From Malania oleifera (Eukaryota > Streptophyta > Magnoliopsida > Santalales > Ximeniaceae), in contig NC_080422.1 in assembly GCF_029873635.1 (NCBI RefSeq), positions 7,471,764 to 7,535,763 of the forward strand: a DNA stretch of 64,000 bases. Direction: 5' to 3'. The notes under the pieces are model-generated. The model saw only the letters and a list, made by a program, of their open reading frames with translations. It did not search any database and was not told where the DNA came from. Below are positions 33,304 to 45,246 of the stretch, piece after piece; within the stretch, counting starts at the first letter, position 1; each line of letters starts with the position of its first letter. A program made the position numbers and the translations under genes.

Positions 33304-33633
33304 TGTCACGGTCCAACTATTTTTACACCGTTGTGAAGGGCCGTGCGGCGCTAGCTAAAACACTCTTGCTTAACTAGCCAGCCTATGGTTTATCAACATT
33401 CATTTATGAAGCACTTTCATTAACATTCATTTAGATAGCAGCGGAAACAATAATCAATTCATGAAAACCGTGGCAAACAAGTAGTAAACATTGAAGCAAA
33501 CGTAATTCATTAACAAATCCTCCGTTGACATGTTGTACTTAGCGAGGGAGGCAGGTAGGCTAGTTAAGTAAGAGTGCTTTAGCTAGCCCCGCAAGGCCCT
33601 TCACAACGGTGTGAAAATAGTCGGACCGTGACA
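33304..33633 (+). repeat. Left LTR of the gypsy element, inverted/direct chimera
   Basis: A 330 bp unit that is not a plain copy of the 520 bp right LTR. Bases 33304-33562 are an inverted copy of 38478-38736, and 33558-33633 are a direct copy of 38661-38736. The parts join at a shared GGCTA. As a result the unit has inverted ends of about 75 bp. Confidence 0.85.
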
Positions 33634-33781
33634 TTTGGTATCAGAGACAAGGCTCAGTTGCTACGAGAATTCAGTTACCTTCGTTGTGGGATTTTGGAAG
33701 CTTTGGTAGTTGACCAATGCACCAAACAATGTTGAAAGACTTAGTGCACTAGAAGCATAGGTTGAAGAGACAACCAACAAT

Positions 33782-34945
33782 ATGGCCAACGAGATGGCCC
33801 AACTGAGGGGACTTGTTGATGAAGTGATGGGATCACAACAACATCAAGCAAATTTGACAAGTGAAATGTCAGAGGACTTTCACCACACTGTGGAAACTTT
33901 GCAGGCCCGGATGGTTGATCTGGATGCAAAGGTGAATCTAATGGTTCTTGCTATGGGGAACTCCAACACTCCAGAAGTTAGTAAGACCAAGGTACCTGAA
34001 CCCAGGACGTATGGGGGTGCCCGTGATGCTAAGGAGTTAGAGAACTTCTTATTTGATATGGAACAGTATTTTCGCGCTGTGAGGATGACCTTAGAACAGA
34101 TGAAAGTGGATACTGCAACCATGTACTTGGTTGGTGACGCCAAACTATGGTGGCGTGCTAAATATAATGACATTGAAAATGTAAACTGTGTAATTGAGAA
34201 TTGGGCAGACTTAAAGAGAGAGCTCAAGGCCCAATTCTTTCCTGAAAACGTTGAGTATAATGCAAGGAGAAAACTGAGAGATCTCAAGCATACGGGGTCA
34301 ATCAGGGAATACGTGAAACAATTTTCTGCTTTGATGTTGGATATTCGGGATATGTCGGAGAAGGACAAGTTGTTCTATTTTCTTGAAGGGATGAAACCGT
34401 GGGCAAGGACTGAACTTCATAGACAAAGAGTTCAAGACTTGTCTACCGCACAAGCTGCTGCAGAACGCTTGACTGACTACGCTGGGAAGAATAGCACTTC
34501 GTCCAAAGGATCTGGCGGAGATGGAAACAATGGAAAGTCTTTCAAGAAAGGCAAACCTAAGAGTGGGGGAGCTGACTATAAAGCATCAACCTCAAAGGAA
34601 GTTTCGTTGTCTCGAGGGTTCAACACACCCAAGGGAAAGGGTAACTTGAGTGTTTCTTGTGTCGAGGTCCTCATAGAGTTTTTGAGTGCCCTCACAAGGC
34701 ATCACTTAATGCTTTACAGGCTTCCATTGCCGAACAGGCAGTGGAAGACGATGGGGAAGAAGATGAGACCCCGAGGATGGGTGCAATGCGGCAGGTGAGC
34801 GCATTGGAAAAGCAAACGAAAGCCCCAAAGGTTACACGAGCCAAAGGGCTAATGTTTGTGGACTTGAGAATCAATGGGAAGAGCACCCGCACTATGGTGG
34901 ATACCGGGGCTACCCATAACTTTGTTTCGCAACCAGAAGCTTAGA
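33782..34945 (+). mobile_element. gag and protease part of the Galadriel-like element
   Basis: Gag starts near 33782 (MANEMAQLRGLVDEV), with the retrotransposon gag core KLWWRAKYNDIENV and LKAQFFPENVEYNARRKL. A basic Ser/Lys-rich tail and a cysteine-containing stretch follow near 34650. The aspartic protease is recognised by MVDTGATHNFVS near 34890-34935. Broken. Confidence 0.85.
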
Positions 34946-37900
34946 GACTCAACTTATCCTTAGAGAAGGATATAAGACGCATGAAAGCAGTTAATTCTGT
35001 AGCCCAGCCTACTCTGGGAGTAGCCAAGCAAGTTATTGTGAAGCTTGGGCAGTGGGAAGGTCATGTGAATTTCACAGCAGTGCCATTGGATGACTTTCCA
35101 GTCATCTTGGGAATGGAGTTCGTAAGGGGAACGAAGGCAGTGCTGATGCCTTCGGCTGGTTCCCTATGTCTGATGGGAGATCACCCGTGCATGATGCAAG
35201 CTATTGCAACGAAAGGAGGCAATGGGAAGTTCCTTTCAGCCATGCAACTCAAGAAAGGTTTGAGAAAGGGAGAGCGGACATATCTAGCCATGGTGGTGGT
35301 AAATGAAGAAGTAGACAAAGAGCTGGTGCCTACAACCATCCAAGCGGTGTTGGATGAGTACAAGGAGGTGATGCCGGATAAGTTGCCTCACGAGTTACCT
35401 CTACTATGGGGTGTGGAGCATGAGATCGAGTTGTTTCTAGGAGTGAAACCACCTGCAAAAGGGTCATATCAGATGGCGCCTCCAGAGTTAGCAGAATTGA
35501 GGAAGCAACTTGATGAATTATTGGAAGTGGGATATGTTCGCCCTTCCAAAGCACCATTTGGAGCACCGGTGCTGTTTTAGAAGAAACATGATGGGAGCCT
35601 GCGGATGTGTGTAGACTACCGCGCGCTCAACAAGGTGATAGTGCGCAACAAGTATCCTATTCCTTTGATTGCTGATTTATTGGATCAGTTGAGTCACACC
35701 AAGTACTTCACTGAACTTGACTTGAGGTCAGGCTACTATCAGGTGAGAATTGTTGATGGGGATGAGCTGAAGACTACTTGTGTGACACGGTATAGGGCAT
35801 ATGAATTCTTGGTGATGCCGTTCGGGTTGACGAATGTGCCTGCAACATTATGTACCTTGATGAACTAGGTTTTCCGTGAGTACCTTGACAAGTTTGTCGT
35901 GGTGTACCTGGATGATATTGTTGTCTACAGTTCCACTCTGGAGGAACATAAAGAGCATCTGCGGAAGGTGTTCGATAGGCTGAAGGGGAACAGTCTATAT
36001 GTGAAGAAAGAGAAGTGTTCTTTCGCTCAGAAGAGCATCAAATTCCTTGGTTATATGATTGACCAAGGTCATATCAAAATGGTTATGGAGAAGGTAAGGG
36101 CAATTCAAGAATGGAAGATCCTAACAACAGTGAAAAAGTTGCGTTCCTTTCTTGACCTTGCTAACTACTACAGGAAGTTCGTAGAGGGGTATTCATGGAG
36201 AACGGCCCCTATGACAGAACTACTAAAGAAGGGTCATGGGTGGAACTGGACAGAGGAGTGCCAGGGAGCCTTTGATGACTTGAAGGATGCCATGATGAGA
36301 GATCCGGTTCTGACTCTTCCGGATGTCATGAATCGAGGTACAGACAGATGTATCAGACTTTGCCCTTGGAGGAGTCTTGGTACAGGAGGGGCACCCTGTT
36401 GCGTATGAAAGTCGTAAGCTTAGTGAAGCGGAGCGAAAGTACACAGCTCAAGAGAAGGAGATGCTAGCAGTGATACATTGTCTTCGTGTGTGGAGGCATT
36501 ATTTACTTGGGGCAAGGTTTGCGGTGAAAACAGATAATTCAGGTGTTAGCCATTTCTTCACACAACCAAAGTTGACACCCAAGCAGGGCCAATGGCAAGA
36601 ATTCTTGGCAGAATTTGATTTCTCATTTGAGCACAAGGTGGGGCGATTGAACCAAGTCACGGATGCACTAAGTAGAAAGGCCAAACTGGCGGCCTTACAA
36701 ATGGTAACACATCTGACTTCAAGTACTGTTACCACAATGATGCGGGAGTGCATCAAAGAGAACTTATAGCGAAAGACCCAGTTGCGCAGAACTTAATGAA
36801 ACTTACCGAAGAAGGGAAGGCATGACAGTTTTGGATGGAAGATGGATTGCTGATAACCCATGGTAATCGGCTCTTTTTGCCACGAGCAGGTGATCTGAGG
36901 AAGACATTGCTGAAGGAATGTCATGATACCATGTGGGCCGGACATCCTGAATGGCAGCGTACTTTGGCCTTACTGAAGCAGGGGTATTATTGGCCGCACA
37001 TGCTTAATGATGTGGTTGATTATACCCGAACTTGTCTCACTTGCCAACAAGACAAGGTTGAGCGGAGGAAAACTACTGGGTTGTTAGAGCCCCTACCAGT
37101 ACCGTCCAAACCGTGAGAAAGTGTCTCATTGGACTTCGCCACCAACCTGCCTAAAGTGGGAGACGCGGGGTCTATACTTGTTATTATAGACAGGTTTTCG
37201 AAGTATGGTACATTCATAGCCACACCGAAGTACTATTCGGCAGAGGAGACAGCACAGTTGTTTTTTAAGAACATTGTGAAATATTTGGGTGTTCCCCACG
37301 ACATTGTTAGTGACCAAGACTCAAGATTCATCGGCAACTTTTGGACATAACTTTTCAGAATTCTCGGTTCACAACTAGAAATCTCTTCGAGTTATCACCC
37401 GCAGACAGATGGATAGACAGAGAGATTCAATGGGTTACTTGAAGAGTACTTGCGCCACTTTGTCAACGCCAACCAGAAGAATTAAGTGCAACTACTTGAT
37501 GTGGCTTAGTTCTGTTTCAACGCCCAAAAGTGCTCCACAACCAACAAGAGTCCTTTTGAGCTTGTTACAAGCCAGCAACCGCTGTTACCTCACACAGTGG
37601 ATGAGCCGTACAGAGGAAAGAGTCCCAGGGCGTACGTCTTTACCAAAGAATGGAAATGGAATGCTAAGATTGCTCGAGCCTACCTTGAGAAAGCTACTAA
37701 GCGGATGAAGAAGTGGGCAGATCAGGGGAGAAGACTACAGCACTTCAACGTAGGTGACTTGGTGCTTGTTAAACTCAATCCTAAATAGGTCAGGTCATTA
37801 CGAGGACGAGATAGACTACTTCACAAATATGAAGGACCAGTCCCCATCTTGGCCAAAGTCGGGAAGGTCTCCTACAAAATCAACCCTCCGACTTGGATGA

Positions 37901-38204
37901 AAGTGCATCCCGTGTTTCACATCAGCTACCTCAAGCAGTACAACGCCAACACCAACGATCTAAGCATAAATCAGTCAGCCAGAGCAGAAGTGAGTACAGT
38001 GCAACCTGACAGACGTGAAGTTGAAGAAATCCTTGCAGACAGAGAGTTCACATCCTCAAGGAAGAAGCGGTAGGAATTCTTAGTGAAGTGGAAATGCCTT
38101 GGTGACGAAGAAATTAGCTGGGTTTCTGCGGAAGACATGCAACCGTTCGTAGACGAAGTCGAAGTGTACCTTGCGTCAAAGTCTACAAGGACGTCAACTG
38201 CATA
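34946..38204 (+). mobile_element. pol part of the Galadriel-like element
   Basis: Reverse transcriptase has [11 protein letters not shown] (35605 on), [10 protein letters not shown] and YLDDIVVYSS near 35905. RNase H has KTDNSGVSHFF and DALSRK near 36670. The integrase zinc region (AGHP.W.RT, CLTCQQDK near 37050), core (VIIDRFSKY, SDQDSRFIGNFW) and C-terminal module are followed by the chromodomain (VEEILADRE, LVKWK) at about 38010-38150. About ten breaks over the whole coding region. Confidence 0.85.
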
Positions 38205-38216
38205 AGTGGGGGAGAA

Positions 38217-38736
38217 TGTCACGAGCTAAGCTTGTTCAGGGCATATGCTTGCCTGTGACCGCTTGTCTCGTGTGTTTGGGATGGGTTTCCGTCATGTAAA
38301 TACTAGTGTAGGGTTATTTTCCAGTATTTATTTCATTGTAAGCCAAATAAAGCAGTATGACTCCTTGGTCACTTTGATGTTTCCTAGTGCCAGAGTGAGA
38401 ATAGCTCAGAAAGCTCTTTAGGGGAGGGTGAGTGTTCATCAATCATTGTAAAACTCACTAGCAATTGTCAACGTGCTTAGCCTACTTGCCTCTCTCGCTA
38501 AGTACAACATGTCAACGGAGGATTTGTTAATGAATTAAGTTTGCTTCAATGTTTACTGCTTGTTTGCCACGGCTTTCATGAATTGATTATTGTTTCCGCT
38601 GCTATCTTAATGAATGTTAATGAAAGTGCTTTGTGGATGAATGTTGGTAAACGATAAACTGGCTAGTTAAGCAAGAGTGCTTTAGCTAGCGCCGCACGGC
38701 CCTTCACAATGGTGTGAAAATAGTCGGAGTGTGACA
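38217..38736 (+). repeat. 3' LTR of the Galadriel-like element
   Basis: A 520 bp LTR from TGTCACGAGC to GTGTGACA, directly after the polypurine tract. Its last 260 bp are the source sequence for both halves of the left LTR. Confidence 0.9.
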
Positions 38737-39637
38737 CATGGCAAAGAATAGGCTGAAGGCCGCATCAGAGTCTCTTGTTAGTATGAAGGTTTTAAAGTTG
38801 CATGCCTGGGAGACACAATTCAAGAATATTTTGGAAAAGCTAAGAAAAGAGGAATACAATCCTCAACAACAAAATGAGTACTATATTGTTCTGTTTCGGA
38901 CAGCTCCAATTTTAGTATCAATTGTTACTCTTGCAACTACCTTGGGAGTTGGAATTTCTATTACTGCTAGTTGTGTTTTTGCAGCCGTCAGCTTGGCAAT
39001 TTTACATATTATTCAAAAGCCTATTAGATTGGTTCCCAATGTTATTATTCAGGTTTTCATTGAGGCAGTGGTTTCATTACTCATTAAATAGTGTTATTAG
39101 GTTCCTTGAAGCCCCTGAGAATCTGAGATGCGCAACTGACATGTTAGGCAAACCTTGACGGGGAAGGGGATCATTTTATCAATATCAGGCCGGCTGATCT
39201 ATTGTGGGATGCTGATTGTTGTGGCCCATACTGGGAAACATATATTTGGATGTTAAGCCTGATGAAAATGTCGCTATTCCTAGAGAGGTTGGCTCAGGTA
39301 AATGAATACTTCTATAGCTTTTCTTGGAGAGCTTCCATGCATCAAAACCTCTGCGAGTTCTTGTTACATATTTGTCATAGCAAGCCACTAGAATCCCTAG
39401 TCAACCTTGAATTTGATTTTTACTTTCTCCTTTTCTAATTCCTCTTGTCCGCATACACTACCCACCCGCCCCCCACACCACCCCCAGCCCCGCGCGCGCG
39501 CCCCCCTATCTTACTTCGACTTGACTGGGCTACTGCATATTACTGGTTCCTGCTAAACATAGCAAGTATGTGTTTTTGTCTTCCTCATTCCAGTTCATGT
39601 ATTTGGAAGGATTGCTTATGTCACTCCGACAGTCGAC
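38737..39637 (+). pseudogene. ABCC pseudogene block 3: second half of TMD1 and start of NBD1
   Basis: Reads RLKAASESLVSMKVLKLHAWE, then two membrane segments, RLVPNV and FLEAPENL, all diagnostic of ABCC10-like TMD1. NBD1 begins near 39225 (YLDVKPDENVAI, EVGSG). A GTAAAT at 39298 directly after the Walker A start may be an old splice donor. The GC-rich stretch 39460-39520 is probably intron. NBD1 resumes at 39605-39637 (GRIAYVTPT). It ends at the copia insertion; the duplication copy TCGAC is at 39633-39637. Confidence 0.9.
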
Positions 39638-40079
39638 TGTTGGGGGGGGGGGGATTATACCTGGAGCAACAATCACACACGAAGAAAAATTATGCACATC
39701 CACAAGGAACACCGGATTTACGTGGTTCGGTCCAAACTGACCTACATCCACGGGAGCACACCACTGCACTATAAACTGGGAGAAAAATACAGAGGAGCCT
39801 CACTGCTTTACTCACCACAACTCACTGCTGTCTGCACACAGCACAGCACTCTCACACACTACACACCTCTCACAACTCTCTGCTGCACACACAACTCATT
39901 ACACAAACGAAGCTCTCCACGCACACAGCTATATATACAACAAGGGGGAGTTAAATTCAAAGACGGTGGCTTGCAATTTCAGCAAAGTCTGCAGAGCAGG
40001 TGGCCGCCATTCTTCAACGTCAAAGTCGGCGGCTGGGCTGGTGCGGCTGCCGACGGCTCCACACCAGCAATTCCTAACA
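39638..40079 (-). repeat. 3' LTR of the complete copia element
   Basis: 442 bp, TGTTGGGGG... to ...ATTCCTAACA in the given orientation. It includes a run of 12 G near the outer edge and the TTTACGTGGTTCGG motif. The adjoining ATCTCCCACTT is the polypurine tract on the minus strand. Confidence 0.95.
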
Positions 40080-40108
40080 ATCTCCCACTTAGAGACGGAG
40101 GCAGCATC

Positions 40109-41575
40109 TCAACCAGTGTATAGACGAATAATGTGCTCATGTCTGTCTTCAAGCATGAAGACCAACTGAAGTTGTGCTACCACCTTTGTCAACATGTCAG
40201 CTGGATTTCTCCTGCCTTGAATCTTTTCAAGTGTCAGTACTCCATGCTCTAATAGAGATCTGATGAAGTGATAACGCAATCCGATATGTTTGGTTCTGGA
40301 ATGAAATGCAGAGTTCTTTGCCAGATGTATCACACTCTGACTGTCGCTGTACAAAACATTCCTCTCCTGCTTTAACCCAAGCTCTGTCAAAAAACCTTGA
40401 AGCCAAATCATCTCTTTGCTGGCTTCTGTCACTGCTACATACTCAACTTCTGTAGTGGATAGGGCAACAATCTTTTGTATCTGCGACATCCAACTAACAG
40501 CTGTTGTGCCAACAATGAACACGTATCCGGTGGTGCTCCTACGGTGATCAATTTCACCTGCAAAATCGGCATCTACATACCCTTTGACTTTCAAATCTCC
40601 TTTGCCGAAACATAAGCACTTATCAATAGTGCCTCTGAGGTACCTGAAGATCCACTTCACTGCTTCCCAATGAGTCTTTCCTGGATTAGACATGAATCTA
40701 CTGACTGCTCCCACTACTTGGCCAATGTCCGGTCTGGTACAAACCATAGTGTACATGAGACTTCCAATGGCTGAGGCGTAAGGTACCTTAGCCATGAAGT
40801 CCTTCTCTTCATCCGTCTAGGGAACCTGATCCTTGGAGAGGCGAAAGTGTCCTGCCAAAGGTGTATTTACTACTTTGGCGTTGCTCATGTTAAACCTCTG
40901 TAGAACACGGCCAATGTACTCCGACTGAGATAGTTGCAATGTTCTCTGTCACTTATCTCTAGAGATTCGCATCCCAAGTATCTGCTTCGCTGAGCCTAAG
41001 TCTTTCATGTCAAATTCCATTGACAATTGCTGCTTCAATTTCCTGATCTCTTCTATATCTGGTCCTGCGATCAACATGTCATCCACATATAACAACAGAA
41101 TGATATAGCTATATCGATACCTCTTGAAGTAGCAACAGTGGTCGGCATTACACTTTAGAAAATCATTCTTCTGCATAAAGCCGTCAAATTTTCGGTACCA
41201 TTGTCTAAGAGCTTGTTTGAGACCGTACAAGCTCTTCTTTAACCTGCACACCAAATTCTTTTTACCTTTCTCTGAGAATCCTTCTGGTTGATGCATGTAG
41301 ATTTCCTCATCAAGATCACCGTGAAGAAATGCCGTCTTCACATCTAACTGCTCAAGATGTAAACCCTCTTAGGCAACAATACTCATAACAGATCTTATGG
41401 TTGTCAACTTCACAACTGGTGCAAAAATGTCGGTGTAGTCAATTCCTTCCTTCTGCTCGAAGCCTTTAACTACTAACCGAACCTTGTATCTCTTGGAGCC
41501 GTCATGCTCCTCTTTGATTCTGTACACCCACTTGTTGTGAAGGGCCTTCTTACCTTTGGGTAACTCAGCTAGTTC
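40109..41575 (-). mobile_element. RT and RNase H part of the complete copia element
   Basis: Reverse transcriptase on the minus strand has KTAFLHGDLDEEIYM, SLYGLKQALRQWY and the catalytic YVDDML near 41090. RNase H follows with MYTMVCTRPDI, CLCFGKGDLKVKGYVDADFA, and EASKEMIWLQGF near 40420, ending with PADMLTK. Degraded in a few places. Confidence 0.9.
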
Positions 41576-43340
41576 CTACGTTCTGTTGGAGGTGAGGGAC
41601 TTCATCTCATCCTTTATCGCAAGCTCCCACTTGCTCGCATCTCCTGCCTGACATGCTTCATCATAGCATTCGGGCTCTCCTCCATCTGTAAGAAGTAAAT
41701 AATCTATATACCTTCTGTTTGGTACATGGGGCCGAGTAGATCTCCTAATCTCCGTAGCTGGAGTAGGAGACGGTGATGCGACTATTTGCTCCACTGGTTC
41801 CTCCACTTGAGGATTCTCGGCATTTTGTTGTTGTGTCCCAACACACTTTGGGACATCATCCATATCTACACAGGTTGATTCTCTCTGAACTGGTTCGGTG
41901 GATTCAGCTGTGTGCCTATCTTTGTACATCACCTTTTCATCAAAAATCACATCTCTTCTTCTGATCACCTTTTTGTTTTCATCATCCCAAATGCGGTATC
42001 CTAATTCATCTCCACCATAACCGATGAAAGTGCATTTCCGGGATTTCGGATCCAGCTTATCCCTGACATGATCATTGATATGTACATATGCAACACAACC
42101 AAAAACTTTCAAATGTGAAAGTCTTACCTCTTTGTTACTCCAAACTTCTTCTGGTAGGCAATAGTCCAATGGTACTGAAGGACTTCTATTAATCAAATAA
42201 GCTGCTGTGTTGACTGCATGTGCCCAAAACATCTTTGGCAAGCCTGACTGCATACGCATGCTTCTGGCTTTTGCTGTCAACGTTCTGTTCATCCGCTCGG
42301 CTACGCCGTTGTGTTGAGGCGTACCTGGCACAGTCCTTTCCATTCTGATAGCATGCTCATAGCAGAATTTCTTGAACTCGGTGTCAACATACTCTCCACC
42401 GTTATCAGTTCTCAGCCTTTTGATTTTCAAACCAGTTTCGTTTTCTACCATCGCTTTCCAATTTTTAAAAGCATAAAAAACATCAGACTTATACTTCAGG
42501 AAGTAAACCCATACCTTCCATGAATGATCATCGATAAACGTGACGAAGTAATGCTTTCCTCTTATAGACAAAATAGTTGTTGGTCCCCATACATCTGAAT
42601 GGACTAGCTCAAGTCTCTCCTTCTTCGGGGTACTGAGGTATGTCTGGAAACTGACTCTCTTCTGTTTTCCAAATATGCAACCCTCACATGTGTCGATCTT
42701 CACTGACTGTAAATCACTCAACTTACCCTTTGAGTGCATCACCCTGAGTCCCTTCTCACTCAGGTGTCCGAGTCGTTGATGCCATAGGTTGCTATCATCA
42801 TTTCCTGTAGCAACTGTAATAGACATACATGTATCAGGAGTTACAGAAAGAGTGCCACTTTTCTTACCTCGAGCAATTGTGAATGCACCCTTCGAAATCT
42901 TCCATTCATCACCAATGAAAGATGTGTTATAACCTTCATCTGCCAATTGACCGACTAAGATCAAATTCTTCCTCAGGTCTAGAATATGTCTGACATCCTT
43001 CAGCTTCCATACTGACCCGTTCATTTTGATCTTCACTGTCCCTTTACCAGCAATGTCACAAGGTTGATCATTGCCAAGGTACACCTTACTGAAATCACCT
43101 AGTGTGTACTCCTCCAGGCAATCTCTGCTGCAAGTGGCATGGAATGAAGCTCCAGAGTCTAACACCCAAGACGCCTTTTTGCTCTCCAAAGAGCAGATCA
43201 ACAAATCATCGTTCTCGGAAGCAATATTTGCTTCTGTCTTTGCCCTCGTATCTTTCTTCTGACTCCTGCACTGGTTCTTGTAATGACCAGTCTTTCCACA
43301 GTTCCAGCACTCAATAACTTTTCTACTCTGAGAACCTGTG
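41576..43340 (-). mobile_element. Zinc knuckle, protease and integrase part of the complete copia element
   Basis: From right to left: a CWNCGKTGHYKNQC knuckle near 43270-43310, protease WVLDSGASFH near 43160, GAG-pre-integrase (LWHQRLGHLSEKGL, CEGCIFGKQKR), and the integrase core with HSDVWGPT, FVTFIDDHSW, LRTDNGGEY and HNGVAERMNRTL. The DDE triad region is readable. The integrase tail has HLKVFGCVAYVHI and KCTFIGYGG. Confidence 0.92.
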
Positions 43341-43342
43341 TC

Positions 43343-44035
43343 CTAAGTACCTCTGGAATCTTTGGATTTGGACCTCCTTGTCTTGGATCTTCCACGATTG
43401 TTAGATCGTCCATGCCCGCTTCCCTTTCCTCGACTTTCCATATTCAAAGCTGAACTTGAAGTGGAGTCATTGTTCGACTGCATTCTGATCTCCTCTGTCA
43501 AAATCATGCTAATAACCTCGTTGTATTTCAGTTTCGATTTTCCTGCAGAGCTACTGATCGCAGTTACAATACCTTTCCAACTCTCAGGCAGCTGACTGAG
43601 AATTAATAGGGCACAGATCTCACTGTCAAAGGTAATCCCGACCGAGGCGAGTTGATCCGACAACTCGTTGAAATTATTCAAATGTCTGCTGAAACTCTCA
43701 CCTGCAGACATGCTCATTGTAAACAGTCTTTTCATGAGATGTACCTTGTTTGCGGCTAATGGCTGCTCATACATGTTCGATAGCGCATCCATAAGGGACT
43801 TGGTGGTTGTCAAGTGCTTGATGTTAAAGGCAATAGACTTTGCCAACGTCATCCTCACAACTCCGAGGGCTTTTCGGTCAAGCAACTCCCACTCGCTCTC
43901 CTTCATGGATTCTGACTTCTCCATCAGTGGTAAGTGTAACTCCTTACCAAACAAGAAATCCTCGATCTGCATTTTCCAGAAACCGAAGTACGTGTTGTCA
44001 AACATCTCGATATGAGAGCTTTTCTGGTTCGACAT
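43343..44035 (-). mobile_element. gag part of the complete copia element
   Basis: Starts at 44035 (MSNQKSSHIEMFDNTYFGFW). It shows the UBN2-type gag core: ALSNMYEQPLAANKVHLMKRL and LLILSQLPESW. A basic SRGKGSGHGRSNNRGRS stretch precedes the zinc knuckle. Confidence 0.9.
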
Positions 44036-44199
44036 CTCGATTCACTGATCTAGAGATGGAATTAGCTCAATCAGACAATACAGTTGGATCCGGAACGGTC
44101 GAAAACTGTAGAAATGACTTAAGTCGCTCGAAAAACGGACCCGAAATGGCTTCGAAAAGCCAAGTCAAACTTTTGGTCAAACCTGGTCAAAATGGTCAA

Positions 44200-44502
44200 C
44201 CCTACTGACGTGGCACATGGGTCCACTGCTGACATGGCACTGTGGGACCCACTGCTGACGTGGCACTGTAGGGTCCACTGCTGACGTGGCACTGTGGGAC
44301 CTACTGATGATGTGGCACTGTGGGCCTACTATGGGGTCCACTGCTGACGTGGTGTGGGACCCAAGGCTGACGTGGCACTGATGCGCTGCTGACTAGGCGC
44401 TTACGTGGCGCTGACTGGCCGGCTGACATAGCGCTGGCGTGGCGCGCTAATGTGGCGGGATCTGGCTGACGCGGCGCTGATGTGGACGCTGACGTCAGCG
44501 TC
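44200..44502. promoter_or_regulatory. Leader repeats rich in TGACGTGGC, with an 18 bp palindrome
   Basis: Between gag and the 5' LTR lie imperfect tandem units of about 30 bp, each with TGACGTGGCACTGTGGG. Several copies keep ACGTGGC, which matches the ABA-response/G-box core, preceded by a TGACG half-site. At 44485-44502 is a perfect palindrome GACGCTGACGTCAGCGTC. Binding is inferred from motif identity only. Confidence 0.5.
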
Positions 44503-44804
44503 TTCAACCTTCCGCTAGTCACCGGTTGATTGCCGGCGCATGGCCGCGCGTGGAGTGATCCGCCGAAGCTCTACCGGCGCGTGAAGGCGTGTGTGTGCGC
44601 GTGGGAACGTCATTTGGACGTTGACGGCGCGTGTAGGCGCGTCTGAGCTCTGTTTGAGCTCCGGTTACTGCCGTTGGCTTCGTCTCGGCGAGAGGAGTTC
44701 GATGGTAGCCTCAAAATGAAATTTTGAGCTACTGGACAGGGGCTTAAAATTCAGAATTTTTCTCGATCTGGCGATTTTACTCCGACCAAAGCTCTGATAC
44801 TAAT

Positions 44805-45246
44805 TGTTGGGGGGGGGGGGATTATACCTGGAGCAACAATCACACACGAAGAAAAATTATGCACATCCACAAGGAACACCGGATTTACGTGGTTCGGTCC
44901 AAACTGACCTACGTCCACGGGAGCACACCACTGCACTATAAACTGAGAGAAAAATACAGAGGAGCCTCACTACTCTACTCACCACAACTCACTGCTGTCT
45001 GCACACAGCACAGCACTCTCACACACTGCACACCTCTCACAACTCTCTACTGCACACACAACTCATTACACATACGAAGCTCTCCACGCACACAACTATA
45101 TATACAACAAGGGGGAGTTAAATTCAAAGACGGTAGCTTGCAATTTCAGCAAAGTCTGTAGAGCAGGTGGCCGCCATTCTTCAATGTCAAAGTCGGCGGC
45201 TGGGCTGGTGCGGCTGCCGACGGCTCCACACTAGCAATTCCTAACA
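44805..45246 (-). repeat. 5' LTR of the complete copia element
   Basis: 442 bp with the same ends and 12-G run as the left copy. The primer binding site (GTATCAGAGC on the minus strand) lies beside it at about 44791-44803. Confidence 0.95.

Larger units (their letters stand above)
33304..38736 (+). mobile_element. Galadriel-like Ty3-gypsy chromovirus, broken
   Basis: A 5433 bp element in the ABCC pseudogene with target copies CGTGG (33299-33303) and CATGG (38737-38741). Order: rearranged left LTR (33304-33633), primer binding site TTTGGTATCAGAG (33634-33646), gag, protease, RT, RNase H, integrase, chromodomain, polypurine tract AGTGGGGGAGAA (38205-38216) and 3' LTR (38217-38736). All parts are present but the coding region has about ten breaks, so it is inactive. 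The clade call rests on the RT/integrase wording, short LTR and chromodomain. The left LTR is structurally odd (see findings). Confidence 0.9.
39638..45246 (-). mobile_element. Tork-type Ty1-copia element, full-length structure, broken
   Basis: A 5609 bp element with both LTRs of 442 bp and a perfect 5 bp duplication TCGAC (39633-39637 and 45247-45251). The minus-strand order is 5' LTR (44805-45246), primer binding site TAGTATCAGAGC, a long leader with tandem TGACGTGGC motifs, gag, protease, integrase, RT, RNase H, polypurine tract AAGTGGGAGAT and 3' LTR (39638-40079). The coding region looks lightly damaged, with about four breaks. The LTRs differ at about 12 of 442 positions by eye (2.7%), nearly all transitions, which suggests roughly one to two million years at commonly used plant rates. 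It interrupts NBD1 of the ABCC pseudogene. Confidence 0.95.

Noticed and set aside
39445-39540. GC-rich patch considered as a separate insertion or CpG island
   Set aside because: It lies where an intron of NBD1 is expected in the ABCC pseudogene, and no ends or duplications could be found.
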